From: a virus
Virus record (IMG/VR): IMGVR_UViG_3300030090_003678
Coordinates: 28,598-76,944 of that record
Length of the DNA stretch: 48,347 nt
Reading direction: 5' to 3' (one strand)
Below are positions 34,701 to 43,800 of this stretch, one piece after another. The number at the start of each line of letters is the position of its first letter. Within the stretch, counting starts at the first letter, position 1. Position numbers and translations under genes: made by a program. The notes under the pieces were generated by a model, which saw only the letters and a program-made list of their open reading frames with translations, was not told where the DNA came from and searched no databases.

Positions 34701-37700
34701 TATCTAAACAACGAAATTGTGCAGGTTCTTGAGATGGTATTCCCTTATTTTCTGCCAGCTTTTTAGTGATCCAATTGACTTGTTCAGGCGCTTCTGCTGC
34801 ACCCATACCAAGTCGATAGTTCATAATACAACCTTCTTCAACTTCCTCTACACATTCAGTTGTATCAATATTTGCTTTGTTTATTATCCTTCCATCTACT
34901 GGATACTTGTCGCATGTATATAAGTCGAATGTGTCTAATGTTACATTTTTAATAACAAAGAAGTCAGCTGGTGGAGGAATTTCACCATTAATTATTTCAC
35001 CGGAACAAGCGTAGTATTTACTATCGCAACTGAGTTCCCATGTACCTCCGCCGCCTTCCCATACTCCACCACATCCCGGAGGGCCATCTGCATCATCTTT
35101 TACACAACCACACTCTTCTCCCGGAGCTTTATCTTGATCAACAGTAAATCCTGAAGGACAGTTCCCATCATCATCCTGCATCTTGCATATATCGGCATCA
35201 GCTTCGCAATCAGTCTTTCTGTCACATACTGTTCCATCTTCTCTTTTCTTTGAACATTTTCCATACTCACACTCTAACTTACTTCCTGCATCAGTTGATG
35301 CGTCCCATTTATAAACAGGTCCAAGACAGTCCTTTTTCTCTAGATCAACTTCTGAGTCGTCAGACAGTCTAATACATTTGCCTTGAGAATCGTCTAGGCA
35401 AGCAGACGTATACGGACATATAGAATCTGGCCATACTAAGTTTTCACAATTTGGTCCGTCGCACGGGCTGTAAAGTTTATCTTCCCATTGCATCTCTTGC
35501 CAATCCTTCTGGTACATAACATTGGCAGCAAAATTGCCCATGACATTGTAGGTATGTACCAAGTCTCCATCTTTTAGCAAATGGTTCCTTGAAGTAATTT
35601 TGATTGGTTTTTCGTTGCTGGCATATTGGATTCGTTTGTGTTGCTTGATTCCTAAGCAGTGGTCATTGACATAGCTAGCCATTTCTCCCTTTGGGAATAG
35701 ACCAGTATCGTGCCAGTAACTCATTGAGTTGCCGATATCGTTTCCTTCTGATCCAAGAATTCTTCTTGAATATCCTCCTCCTACTTTGTCACTAAAACCT
35801 TTCTTTATACTACTTGTATCAACAAGTCCACTTGTTGAAGGTCCAGAAGGTCTGGCTTTAATGATTCCTTCCAGCTCTCTTAGCGGATAGCTTGAATCAG
35901 AACCTCCAACGCTAGCACCAGTCCAAGTATTATCCCCATCTCTACCGTTACAAGCTTCTTCTGTCTCATAATCTTGGATTAATGTACCGTCTTCTAGCAG
36001 ACATTGACCTAGCTTTTTCCCTAATACGATATCTACGAAAGCTTCAGGTACTGGTTGAACTTGAGGACATTCTTGGTTTTCTGCAAGAGCAATGCCTGCT
36101 GGAGAACATCCGTCATTCCAATTTCCTTCAGCCCCTCCTTCATCCATAGGCTTTACGCACTCTGCTTCGGTTTTTGCCTCTTCCCATATGGGAGTAGCTT
36201 GTTTTTCTACAACATCTTTGAAGTTTACTAGCTTTCTGCGATCACATCCTTCAAACCATTCACAACAAATGTTGAAGTCTCCTCCTGAAGCTGCGCAATC
36301 TTCTGGCGTAGCGTGTTCAAAACTTCCATCAGCTGCAACACAAGAGCCTGTTTTTCCACAACTTGCTTTAGTTTGCTCTTCACATTCAGGGCAAGAAAGG
36401 TTATTCGTCCAGCCATCGAATGGAACCCAACCAACCCACATAGCACCATTACCATAGCCGCAATCACCTCTTCTCAAGAAACCCACATGATCATCAACAT
36501 ATTTTTTAGCTTTTGTGGCTACTTCATTACAAAAGCCATCATATTTTTTTACTGCGATAGGACCCGGACCTGTAGTCATTTCATCCCATGCCATGAAATC
36601 ATAATACATGAAATAATCTGGACCATAATTCCAGAACCAAGTACCACCACCAGCCATATGCCCTAATACATAAGCAGTACATGCTTGCCAATATTTATGA
36701 TGTGCAGCAGCTTGATCAGGGCCTTTAGCTCTATTTTGTTTTTCTTCCGTCGCTTTGAATGGTTGAGGTTGTATGTTGAACCCATAGAATGCATCAGCTC
36801 CTTTGGCATTCATCAACTCGCCAAAGTATTCTCCTTTGTTACTATTGTAGTAATGATACGCTTGACATTGATCCTTACCACCATCCGCAATACCATCATA
36901 GTTTGCATCAGGATAGGCGCACCAATGCTGATGTTGTATGCCTTCTATAGCATCTCCCGGAAAATATCCTATTGGGCCTTTCATCGCAAGCGGAGGAGCA
37001 GATCCACCAGCGCCTTTTTGAAAAAGCTCATTTACTGGGTTGCCCATTTGGTCTCCCATTTTAGGGTCCCACAAAGGCTGAGATTCTGGCCAACCAGAAC
37101 GAAGCTGAGATTCTTTTCCGAGAGTTAGATTAAAGTTAGAACAATTCATAAACTGATCTACAGGCAAAAAGAGCATCACCTCTTCTCCACATGTAGTATC
37201 AAAATAATTGTCTTGTTGTCCCTTTATATCGTATGGGTCTGGTCTAGGAACACCTTTTTCTAAGCAAGCACCCCAAAAGTTACAGGGACGTATTGTAAGA
37301 GTCCAATAGCTTTCACCATCTAAATGGAATAGAACTCTATCATTTTGGTTTCCTACTGATGTGCAAGTACCTTCTGCGCCAGTTTGCGGAGCGTTGCTTC
37401 CAGTAATAGTAGAAGGCGAAAGAATCACCTCTGAATAAGGAGTTATACAAACAGTATTTTTTCTTGTGTTTGCTGCTCCACCAGATATTTGCGGAGTGTG
37501 AAAAGGATGATCTTCATCTAATAAAGTTTGTCCACAACAAGACTGGCGTTCATATTCCCAATCAACAAAATCGTAAGGAATGAAAACATTTGGATGCTTC
37601 CAAATCCTTTCGTCGATTTCAAGACATTCTTCTTCTGTAGCAACATCTCCTTCCCAAACATCGCCAAACGCACCACTATAACAACCAGCGTATACTTCTT

Positions 37701-39039
37701 CCCCAGAATAAAGAACACAATTTTCTTGAGTTTCATAATGCCAATCATGAGTGTGGTGAAATCTAACTTCACAATCATATTGATTTAATGCGGGAAACTT
37801 TGTAGGAGTCCCATTGCTTGTTGTTGGTCTCTTAAGACATGCTGGTTCTATGAGCTGATCTCTAACTGTAGGCTCACCATCTTTAGGAGAATAACAAAGA
37901 CCTCTTAAGGTACATTCTTCTTTATCATCAAGAAGCCAAGTTGCACCAGAACTTTCACAAGTAGATTCATCTTTATCAGGGTTAGTACAAAAGGCTTCAA
38001 CTTCAGTAGCATCAAATGGATGTCTACACCAAGGCTCTTTCTTTAAAGGTACAGCCCCATCTTCAAAGCAAGCGCTTTCTTTATTTGCTCCAGATCCATG
38101 GACTGCATTGTAAGAGCTATGAGCATAATACCCTTCAGGAGTAACGAATATTCTACGTTCTCTTGCTTTTATATTTATTAGTGCGTCAGCTTTATTTTCA
38201 GAGAAGTGTGTTTTTTGTAGGTTTGTCCCTTTTAGGTCTACTAATCTTTGTCCAGCTCTGTCTTCTACATTGTTATTTGTGACATTTGGATCATTCTCAC
38301 TCCAAAGACCATTTATATCTATACAGTCGTCTTCTGTAGTTATCCCATAATTAGGGACTCCATTTACATCCCAGCAAATAGGTCTTTCTCCATCTCTGAC
38401 GGATGAATTCAGCATGTCTGTTCCGCCACCGGGAAGCATTACGCCATAGACTTCTGGTATCATCCAAGCATCAGCACCTCTTCTAGGCCAGTTATCTCCT
38501 TGTAGCGCTTTGTCGTAATCGAAATCATCTCTTACTTGAAATCCATCTCCTACTTGTTTATCAGAATCAAGTGTCACATATTTATTGTTTGCGTAATGGC
38601 ACTCAGAAGGTTTGCCATTAGGAAGAGTAGTTACCTTACATGGATCACAAGCATAACTTAATGTATCAGTCGCTGTTTGACTACAACATCTGCTACCTCT
38701 CCAAGCGCCATTAGAATATTTAAGATGGTAGGTTTCTCCTGCTCCACCTTCTATTCCTGCACGAGCTTGATATCTTCCATCAGGAGTTCTAATAATAGTA
38801 ACAGCTATTTCTGGAGGTAGCTGACATTTTGCTCCAGCTAGGTTGTCGCAATAAGTGTCTATACAGCCACAGCCCTCAGTGCAAAAACGACCGCCTCTCC
38901 TATCTTTCAAAGATAGAGGGTCGTCCTGAGCTGTATCATCAGAAGCGTCTGGCCACCAAGATTTCTTGCCAGTTCTTTGATTTCTTAGGTTTGGATAATA
39001 GGGATTATAGGAGGAATCCCAAGGATCACCAATTGCCAT
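28765..39039 (-). CDS. Giant Cys-rich virion protein (3424 aa)
   Basis: One uninterrupted frame of 10.3 kb. By hand count it has about 165 cysteines (near 5%), mostly in small C...C-x3-4-G-x-x-W or CC / C-x2-C groups, interspersed with Trp- and Tyr-rich beta segments. The N-terminus is MAIGDPWDSSYNPYYPNL; no signal peptide or membrane helix is seen. Module examples start at C222, C351, C1222, C2677 and C2946. A stretch near 2540 (HLRIYDRTRTQNG) matches the 236-aa protein. Likely an extracellular tail or fibre component stabilised by disulfides or metal; no enzymatic motif is visible. It is coupled to the upstream 604-aa gene by TAATG. Confidence 0.8.
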   Translation of the reverse strand: MAIGDPWDSSYNPYYPNLRNQRTGKKSWWPDASDDTAQDDPLSLKDRRGGRFCTEGCGCIDTYCDNLAGAKCQLPPEIAVTIIRTPDGRYQARAGIEGGAGETYHLKYSNGAWRGSRCCSQTATDTLSYACDPCKVTTLPNGKPSECHYANNKYVTLDSDKQVGDGFQVRDDFDYDKALQGDNWPRRGADAWMIPEVYGVMLPGGGTDMLNSSVRDGERPICWDVNGVPNYGITTEDDCIDINGLWSENDPNVTNNNVEDRAGQRLVDLKGTNLQKTHFSENKADALINIKARERRIFVTPEGYYAHSSYNAVHGSGANKESACFEDGAVPLKKEPWCRHPFDATEVEAFCTNPDKDESTCESSGATWLLDDKEECTLRGLCYSPKDGEPTVRDQLIEPACLKRPTTSNGTPTKFPALNQYDCEVRFHHTHDWHYETQENCVLYSGEEVYAGCYSGAFGDVWEGDVATEEECLEIDERIWKHPNVFIPYDFVDWEYERQSCCGQTLLDEDHPFHTPQISGGAANTRKNTVCITPYSEVILSPSTITGSNAPQTGAEGTCTSVGNQNDRVLFHLDGESYWTLTIRPCNFWGACLEKGVPRPDPYDIKGQQDNYFDTTCGEEVMLFLPVDQFMNCSNFNLTLGKESQLRSGWPESQPLWDPKMGDQMGNPVNELFQKGAGGSAPPLAMKGPIGYFPGDAIEGIQHQHWCAYPDANYDGIADGGKDQCQAYHYYNSNKGEYFGELMNAKGADAFYGFNIQPQPFKATEEKQNRAKGPDQAAAHHKYWQACTAYVLGHMAGGGTWFWNYGPDYFMYYDFMAWDEMTTGPGPIAVKKYDGFCNEVATKAKKYVDDHVGFLRRGDCGYGNGAMWVGWVPFDGWTNNLSCPECEEQTKASCGKTGSCVAADGSFEHATPEDCAASGGDFNICCEWFEGCDRRKLVNFKDVVEKQATPIWEEAKTEAECVKPMDEGGAEGNWNDGCSPAGIALAENQECPQVQPVPEAFVDIVLGKKLGQCLLEDGTLIQDYETEEACNGRDGDNTWTGASVGGSDSSYPLRELEGIIKARPSGPSTSGLVDTSSIKKGFSDKVGGGYSRRILGSEGNDIGNSMSYWHDTGLFPKGEMASYVNDHCLGIKQHKRIQYASNEKPIKITSRNHLLKDGDLVHTYNVMGNFAANVMYQKDWQEMQWEDKLYSPCDGPNCENLVWPDSICPYTSACLDDSQGKCIRLSDDSEVDLEKKDCLGPVYKWDASTDAGSKLECEYGKCSKKREDGTVCDRKTDCEADADICKMQDDDGNCPSGFTVDQDKAPGEECGCVKDDADGPPGCGGVWEGGGGTWELSCDSKYYACSGEIINGEIPPPADFFVIKNVTLDTFDLYTCDKYPVDGRIINKANIDTTECVEEVEEGCIMNYRLGMGAAEAPEQVNWITKKLAENKGIPSQEPAQFRCLDTYTGKLSFQNNGKSTHIPTGDTITNSEASGAPIDEEHTCYKTQSDGGKACAEADCDALGICFNTIDKTGALDENGNPKSKADCTDFAERWTTSWRNYDTFEDDEKTADNEAEINCALYGTCTVVLGYESNANAFMKKEDCDALAQVYTMYDPSVDVDHKNQLYVNRCQDADAKLLNDKDLHSGTTEEQKEACESKGKCYDYDGDVVGGINNKSDCEESGFEFKGATFIEGRYADCVDLNNDDPFKTCWSQAWYGDLGILDLGSELTSGKGKPSVGVYKTCPFTGEFDYWGHHEDIGVEGGYIGHYEDDEIDSLYRFGFGGPGYKWEERANDYYVQIEQKGICPVCCDHFMPNKLVATVTGQSSEILDYIGCGMDECEAPTADDSQSFNAAKALKNEGYCCSDTFHPCDLRDLPECEDEFRRHIADPNNVDITFGTCTEDGGRIKTLKWRKKGCDGKDETFTPLTHSGGVSECNMFLRKRPTMGGGTNCRKCSSVYTSRSKTKTVSQTGNTQVQYIGVDKDGKETDCCADAYCEALVSDNNNDIIGNCSHPYLPCKEAKSCSGIEEKNCGDQNVGEVVQITSALTATCTKVSDAPESAYIWAFDPCSCYPNFVEMKYEPEVVEDIGDGTCHVNGNGDEGYDNDAYTGCYGLHIQTEADETCVDHTNSHEPVDETCPGLQSLDVPMEYDGVVWRSEWTLMNTVGTHQCDLGLHRFKWPSACQPTGPNLDFSPYTSFKAGDELVAINADCNACDMPQYGGMNGGVRVDGLSSDLVFRNARPPSLPQDGHFIRLVMGCGNSIPSMAAYNSGDIVDGGFGPNGGDNYRQNGLEIWAEITNCTFTSFLGSESLRVDNVTDGVTGVPPCDTGGLIGCLPKRLITGDSWRKTGKPSALERRYTFAGRCISKNDCGPSGACVDTECCTYTGIDYPFRTGGGSPPIRAPLWSGGVACSTGGDISHRCQSYGFDPIPNKPAEQFTVRYVKDVDPETGEATLVIPAYPPTFGGRHCAYEKGTPIGIGLAELQQAETDTFGSYSRSNKSRNPYLPAGGTILYTDIPRGDNIPDKDGDAGRGSGQYMEIRVADVSKLITKNPRKNRHLRIYDRTRTQNGNPVSATTFDYMNMKQNLELPQPYGLNPWPVDHQTHSSLSRHMSMWPKGVPMGPSNVESLRTDPTGSITQPGRIGPKPTVDNLNRMFRYKEVDTGGGMTTPIPEILPVEPVMINAFENIYSDEDYFCTNNTYKNNSTCVGNGHLWIPHFSHTEVATHYDHDLADAEKVVISGSVVYPATCKGTRMGYCVDDRYGMNVSRMDINECSEGACVDVATNTGITDSNGDPITDKNECDRVGFGGIPNPVTPGGLAEFQTNGEWVQLYEDTGDPESPLGMDGDKFLCERIFGGDWVIGRRNDEKDGYKYKDPLNLKPLEISGGQKTGDAKDFFVEGCPVGCQINGFYLQDPCQPPSKTNPLGQCFECVEIKYEDDSGNEQREMRCPRGPADGSYVVRKRGCQNAKYDNKEDCKENGWHWWEPVTAATRFALHDELELVVHDASQLRSNLEANKPAPRFGKASDWEYDPSQKLKTVTKDAGFFGEGEKITEGGLASRLGSCEFPQGTKWEDTNGEVTDPPSEVDTKAGCEQHFCTLYEIDNETACTSRGYDWVKGVWINTCGSVRDVTYSSVFDTCVDLNTLDQQFPFYFPADDSYVPDDSQESLEMARLCDMSDSCESIRPYKECRDVSDDQAGTCIYLVDGNEVTESVTASECGPTGVFIGPVIQKTKKECGEAGLTLGASIDTQIINEFVCIDSSGNTLNVRTPAECTKIVKGTVKYLGKPVANSADDRKLNLITQKEKFLELSSPEAMLMGHEVGIGLAPRNFKGVIYAPQAENEKFNEYADPHWRAVWSRHGGAFDIIIGYPPPVNNCRQGNSNKPVNMDFYLGFDQICCNERGPLNFHQCEEKCWTHYLGPHFEDMELRYGTHGDSIMHVNIHE
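35304..35382 (-). repeat. Cys-module copy A (in the 3424-aa gene)
   Basis: This 79-base segment encodes residues C1222 to W1245 (KCIRLSDDS ... CLGPVYKW). It aligns without gaps to 44203-44281 in the 1959-aa gene. Of the 26 residues GKC...YKW, 18 are identical, and long base runs such as CCAAGACA and CTGAGTC are shared. Confidence 0.75.
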
Positions 39040-40853
39040 TATATTCCTGCCGTCTCTGGATAATCATCATCTGGGCCACAATCTTCAGCAGTAGCAAATC
39101 CTTGAGCAAAGAATTTTTTACTGCAAGCAGCCATTTCCCCTCTATCACAACCAGCATGTGTAATAATTTCCATACCGTAAAATTCACCCTGTAGTATCAC
39201 ATGAACGGGTATAGTTTCTTTTACTTTAATTTTAGTACCAGCTGTTTGTCCACATCCCGGATCTTTCATTCTCTCATATTCGTATGTTATTCTTCTACCA
39301 GTATCATAACTAAAAAACGCATCTCCTACCATCAAACCTTGACCTAAAGGATTCTCAATGAATATCTTTTCATACATTAGGTTTTTAGCTTGCTGACTCC
39401 ATTCTTTATCTATAGCAATCTTTTCATTAATAAACTCATCTTCTCCAAAGTAGCTTGAACCCCATCCATGACATGGATTTCCAGCTCTTCTAGCTCCGGG
39501 CGCTCCACCCTGAACCTTTCTGAATTTGTCTGTACATTCAGTTAGTTGATTTGGTTTACCAACAATCTCATCTACTGGACGCAATATAATTGCATCATAA
39601 AATGGAGAACAACCATCTTTAAAATCTGCACAAGCAGTCAGATGTCCTAAAGTTCTACATCTACCACACCAATTATGATCTTCTGGGTCATATATTTCTA
39701 TATCAGGATAATAGATACTAGTTGGAAAGTATGAAGTATATGTACAATCATGAGTTGGACATGGGTTTCTATATAGTCTTCCCGGTGCATTTACATTTCC
39801 GCCTACACCAAAGTTGAATGAATTATTCCCATCTATACCAGCTTTTGGCAATATACATTTTGCAGCTTTTGATAAATAAATACCATTGTGTTTACCACCC
39901 ACCCAAACTTTTCTATTTGGATCCCATCTTAGGTCTACTGGTCCAACCTTCCATCTATCACTTCTTCGCATATGATGAGGAAGAAAATGTTTGTGGTCTC
40001 TTCTTGCACCAGACTCTGACTTCGCTTGCAAAGCTGGAGGATAGTACCTTGTTCTTCCGTAGTTTGCAGAGTTCTCATCGTTGTATTTATAGTCCGCATC
40101 ATCTCTTAGGTTAGGAACAGGTTTTCCATAAATGTCATAACCCCATCCGCCCATGACTAACGGGCCTCTTAGTCCAACTGGTCTAGCTGTCTCGACAGAT
40201 TTTTCTGGAGCCGAAGTTAGCCTTGGTGCATCTTTAGAATAACCTCCTCCTTGAGCGATTTGAACTGGATCATTTATCTCTAGGTTTTTATTAAGTACAT
40301 TAACATTGTGGCCAGAAGCAAATGGATTAAGAGAAACAGAAGTAATAAAAGGAGGAGCTGGAGCATTTGCTCCTAAAAGAGTTTCATTTCCAGCACCTTC
40401 CCATTCAACAGAATGCTCAACGATCCTATCACCAGATGCGTCTTCTCCTTTTGCTGTCGCATAAGGTCTTTCAAATGTAGGCATGGCTATGCCGTCATTC
40501 GGTCTGTTAGCTCCGGTCTCATGACCTCCATCGCTTTGAATTACAAAGTTGGTAGCGTAGGGGATAAACAAGCCATCCATTGACATTCCTGATGTCTTCT
40601 TGAATGTTTCATGGCTTTGGTTTTGGTTTTTTATAGCATACGCAGGCCCAGACACAGTCATTGCAGGGTTATCTATCATCCTCATATGGGTTTTCCCATA
40701 ATCTGGATGATTATCCCAGCTCAAGACATTATTATTACCGTCTCTTACTTCAAGAGGATTTGGCGCCCATGCAGAAGTAAGCATTAAGTGACTATAATTT
40801 TTTGTCTCTTCTTTCTTCTTTTCTTTATCGCTAACGTATTCTCTAAATGCCAT
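39039..40853 (-). CDS. Conserved virion structural protein (604 aa)
   Basis: The basic start MAFREYVSDKEKKKEET leads to a long beta-rich chain with VGLRGPLVMGGWGYDIYGKPVPN (about 215-238) and WKVGPVDLRWDPNRKVWVGG (about 290-310). The latter looks like a conserved anchor of phage tail or baseplate proteins of this type. After it come Cys groups (CPTHDCTYT, WCGRCRTLGHLTAC) and the strand VHVILQGEFYGMEIITHAGC. No enzymatic motif is seen. AGGTAG lies five bases before the ATG. Its stop overlaps the start of the 3424-aa gene, implying coupled synthesis of two partners. Confidence 0.72.
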   Translation of the reverse strand: MAFREYVSDKEKKKEETKNYSHLMLTSAWAPNPLEVRDGNNNVLSWDNHPDYGKTHMRMIDNPAMTVSGPAYAIKNQNQSHETFKKTSGMSMDGLFIPYATNFVIQSDGGHETGANRPNDGIAMPTFERPYATAKGEDASGDRIVEHSVEWEGAGNETLLGANAPAPPFITSVSLNPFASGHNVNVLNKNLEINDPVQIAQGGGYSKDAPRLTSAPEKSVETARPVGLRGPLVMGGWGYDIYGKPVPNLRDDADYKYNDENSANYGRTRYYPPALQAKSESGARRDHKHFLPHHMRRSDRWKVGPVDLRWDPNRKVWVGGKHNGIYLSKAAKCILPKAGIDGNNSFNFGVGGNVNAPGRLYRNPCPTHDCTYTSYFPTSIYYPDIEIYDPEDHNWCGRCRTLGHLTACADFKDGCSPFYDAIILRPVDEIVGKPNQLTECTDKFRKVQGGAPGARRAGNPCHGWGSSYFGEDEFINEKIAIDKEWSQQAKNLMYEKIFIENPLGQGLMVGDAFFSYDTGRRITYEYERMKDPGCGQTAGTKIKVKETIPVHVILQGEFYGMEIITHAGCDRGEMAACSKKFFAQGFATAEDCGPDDDYPETAGI

Positions 40854-40864
40854 TTTTCTACCTA

Positions 40865-43800
40865 TTAATCTTTCTGGTATTGACCTATTCCTCTTTTGAC
40901 TCTTTCCATTTGCTCTTCTGCTCTAGAAAGTCTTTGCATTATGTCTGACTGTGACTTTCTTATTCTGTCTTCATAAAGCTTTCCTAAGTCTCCGAACTTT
41001 CTTTGGGTAGAGAAGCTATAGCTAGTTGTCAATCCGTTACTTCCAACTCTCAAACTCACATCAGTAATATAAGGACCTTTAATTTCCTCTCCACTACTGT
41101 CGAAATAAGTCAGTTGTGTTCCAAATGCATAAGCTGGTATTCCAACTAGTTCAATAGAACCTGTTTCTATAACTCTATTTTCGCTTTGGCCAATAACTGT
41201 TTCTATTCTAGACATTGCCACATCTCCCATTTGAGTTTCTCCACCAAATGCGGCTGGGTGTAATCCATCGTCAGTAGAAAATTCAGTTTTTCCATATGCT
41301 TCAAGTCCAGCAGCCCAAGGACCCCATCTATAGTGTTTGCTTTGTTGTGGTATAGCAGCGTGCCAAGGTTTATATGCAGCAGCAACAAAAGAGCCTTTTC
41401 CCATATCAGGGCCTAAGTTAGGCGCATACTTGCTTCTAGCTTGCATAGCTATCAGTTGTTGTGCTGTAACTCCTTGAGGTAATAAACCATTCAACCAAGC
41501 CCCTAATAAGAAGTTTGAGTTTCCTCCTTTAGTAAGAGGAAGACACATTTCATTTTTATTACCTCCGCAAGAATTCATTAATGGATGAGCCATATCAATA
41601 TCTGGATAAAATGCTCGATTTGCTAGAGTCACTAGTGCATAAGGTTTATATGCAGCAAATTCATTGGTCTGCTCACTACCTGTGTTATCTATCTCGTTTT
41701 CTCTGATATATACAGGACGCGTTTTTAATTCTGTTTGTGTACCATCAATTTCACTGCCTATTTTTAAATACTCTTCGGATGCGGCATGGTCGATGCTACT
41801 TCCATCTACCTTAGCGTCATCTCCACATCTATAACGGAAATATTGCTCTTCATGATGAATCTCCCAGTCTGGTCTTTCTTTTAGCCAGTGTGTTTTTGCA
41901 TCAACTTCAGCAGCCACAAATACCTTTTTTCCCCAATTATCATCAGGGCCAACTTTGCTTACAGGTTCTACATGCATGGTTTCTGCATCAAAATCTCTGA
42001 AGTCTAATATCTTAGAGTCTTGTGTTGCTCGCCTATAATCTTTTTCTGGGAATATAACAAAGGACTTTAGATTTCCTTCTTCCGTCCAGAAATTCATATT
42101 CTGAGGATATCCAGTATTGGCATTTTTAGAGTCTGGTGTACCAAAGTTAAACTCAATATCTCCACCGGGCCAAGCTCCATTAGTTGCTATTTCCCATCTG
42201 TTAATTTCCTGTATTGGTTCGATCCATTTTTCTCTAGCAATTATTTCGCATGTGTATTTGTCTGGACTCACTCCATCAGTACAGCGACCAATGCCTTGTT
42301 TAGCAAACCATTCACTTAATAAACCATGGACACCCCAATCGAATCCAGCATCTTCACATTGAGTTTGATCCTCGTATTTGGGATTTGTGCAATGTACTGT
42401 AGAAGGTGGATTAAAAGGTAAAGGCACTAGATACTTCTTGCCATAGAAGTTGTCTGCAACATCTTTTATCTTTTTATAAACCATCTCAATTTCCATTGAC
42501 GTTGCTTGGAACAATGTCAAAGAAGTTGTTCTTGGCTTATCTCCACAAACAAAACCAGAAATGCTTTGCGCCTCTTCAGTGTCGGCATTGCTTTCGTCAG
42601 TAATACCAGTAGAAGCCATCGGTGGAGGACTTGAGTTACCCCAAGCAACTAATACTTTTGCTGCTTCAAGAGTTGTTTGACTTTTACCTCCATGAATTAC
42701 TACTTCATCTTTAGCTGGACATAAGTCACCCCAAGCATTTGATGGCTCAGGTGTTTTTTCATAAAACCAACAAGGCATGTATGGCTGTAGGGTTTTTACA
42801 AAAATCTTCCAAGAATCTATACTCTGAGCTGCATGTCTGAGTTCAGTCACAGTTGCATAATAAAACTCATCATATCTTTTTGCAGGGTCATTTATAGAAG
42901 ATTTAGGGCCTCCTTTATATGGAGTATTCCCTAAATCAATAGGTATAGTTGACGTTCTACATACAAGAGGAAGGCCAATACCAGTATTCAAATCGACTGG
43001 CTTGTAATGCACTTCGTTTTGGCTACCGCCATTATCTTGATCGTAACAGTCTCTTTCTGTTTCTATGTCCTCATTGTTTGGTGGATCTTTTGGGTCTTGT
43101 TTTTCTCCATCACTATCACGAACTTGCCTACACACACCCTTTAGCCTAATTCTAGGTTGTGTATATCCGGGAGCTGGATTGTCTTTTGACTCAATTACCC
43201 TACCAGTAAAGTCATCAGTAAACTGAGGGCCATAATCAAAAGTGCTAACAAGCGTCCACTCTGCTTTTCCGGGATATTTTGTTTTGCAATCTCTTGGTGT
43301 AGCAGCATCAGTCCAATCGCCTTTATGAAATAAAACCTTTCCTTTATCGTTTTCTATGTCTTCAGTGGCTTCACACCTACTATCAAATGGATTTCTATAT
43401 GATACCGCTTTACATCCGGGACTATATAAACTTCCTCCACTTTCAAATTGGTTCATATCTGCTGGATCAAATCCAGAAGGAAGAGCATCTCCATTAGCAT
43501 CTATTTCAAAGGAAGATCTAGCTTCAGGAGTTGCAAGAAGATTTCCACTGTCTGTACAGTCTGCTGGACTTCCAACGAACTTAATAAACCCACTTTCAGT
43601 GTTAACTTCCCATTTAGGATCATTGAATGTAGCAGCTTCTCCAGCTTTCTTTTCAAACCCTCCTTCTTTGAAGTCTTTCGCATAGTAGGCTACTATAGCA
43701 CTTCCTTGAGGGTCTCCGTTTCCGTCTTCTGCAAAACAAGCGTGTTGACAAGCCCATGCATTTTCACCAACATTATTTTCAGGACCAACAATATCTTCAT

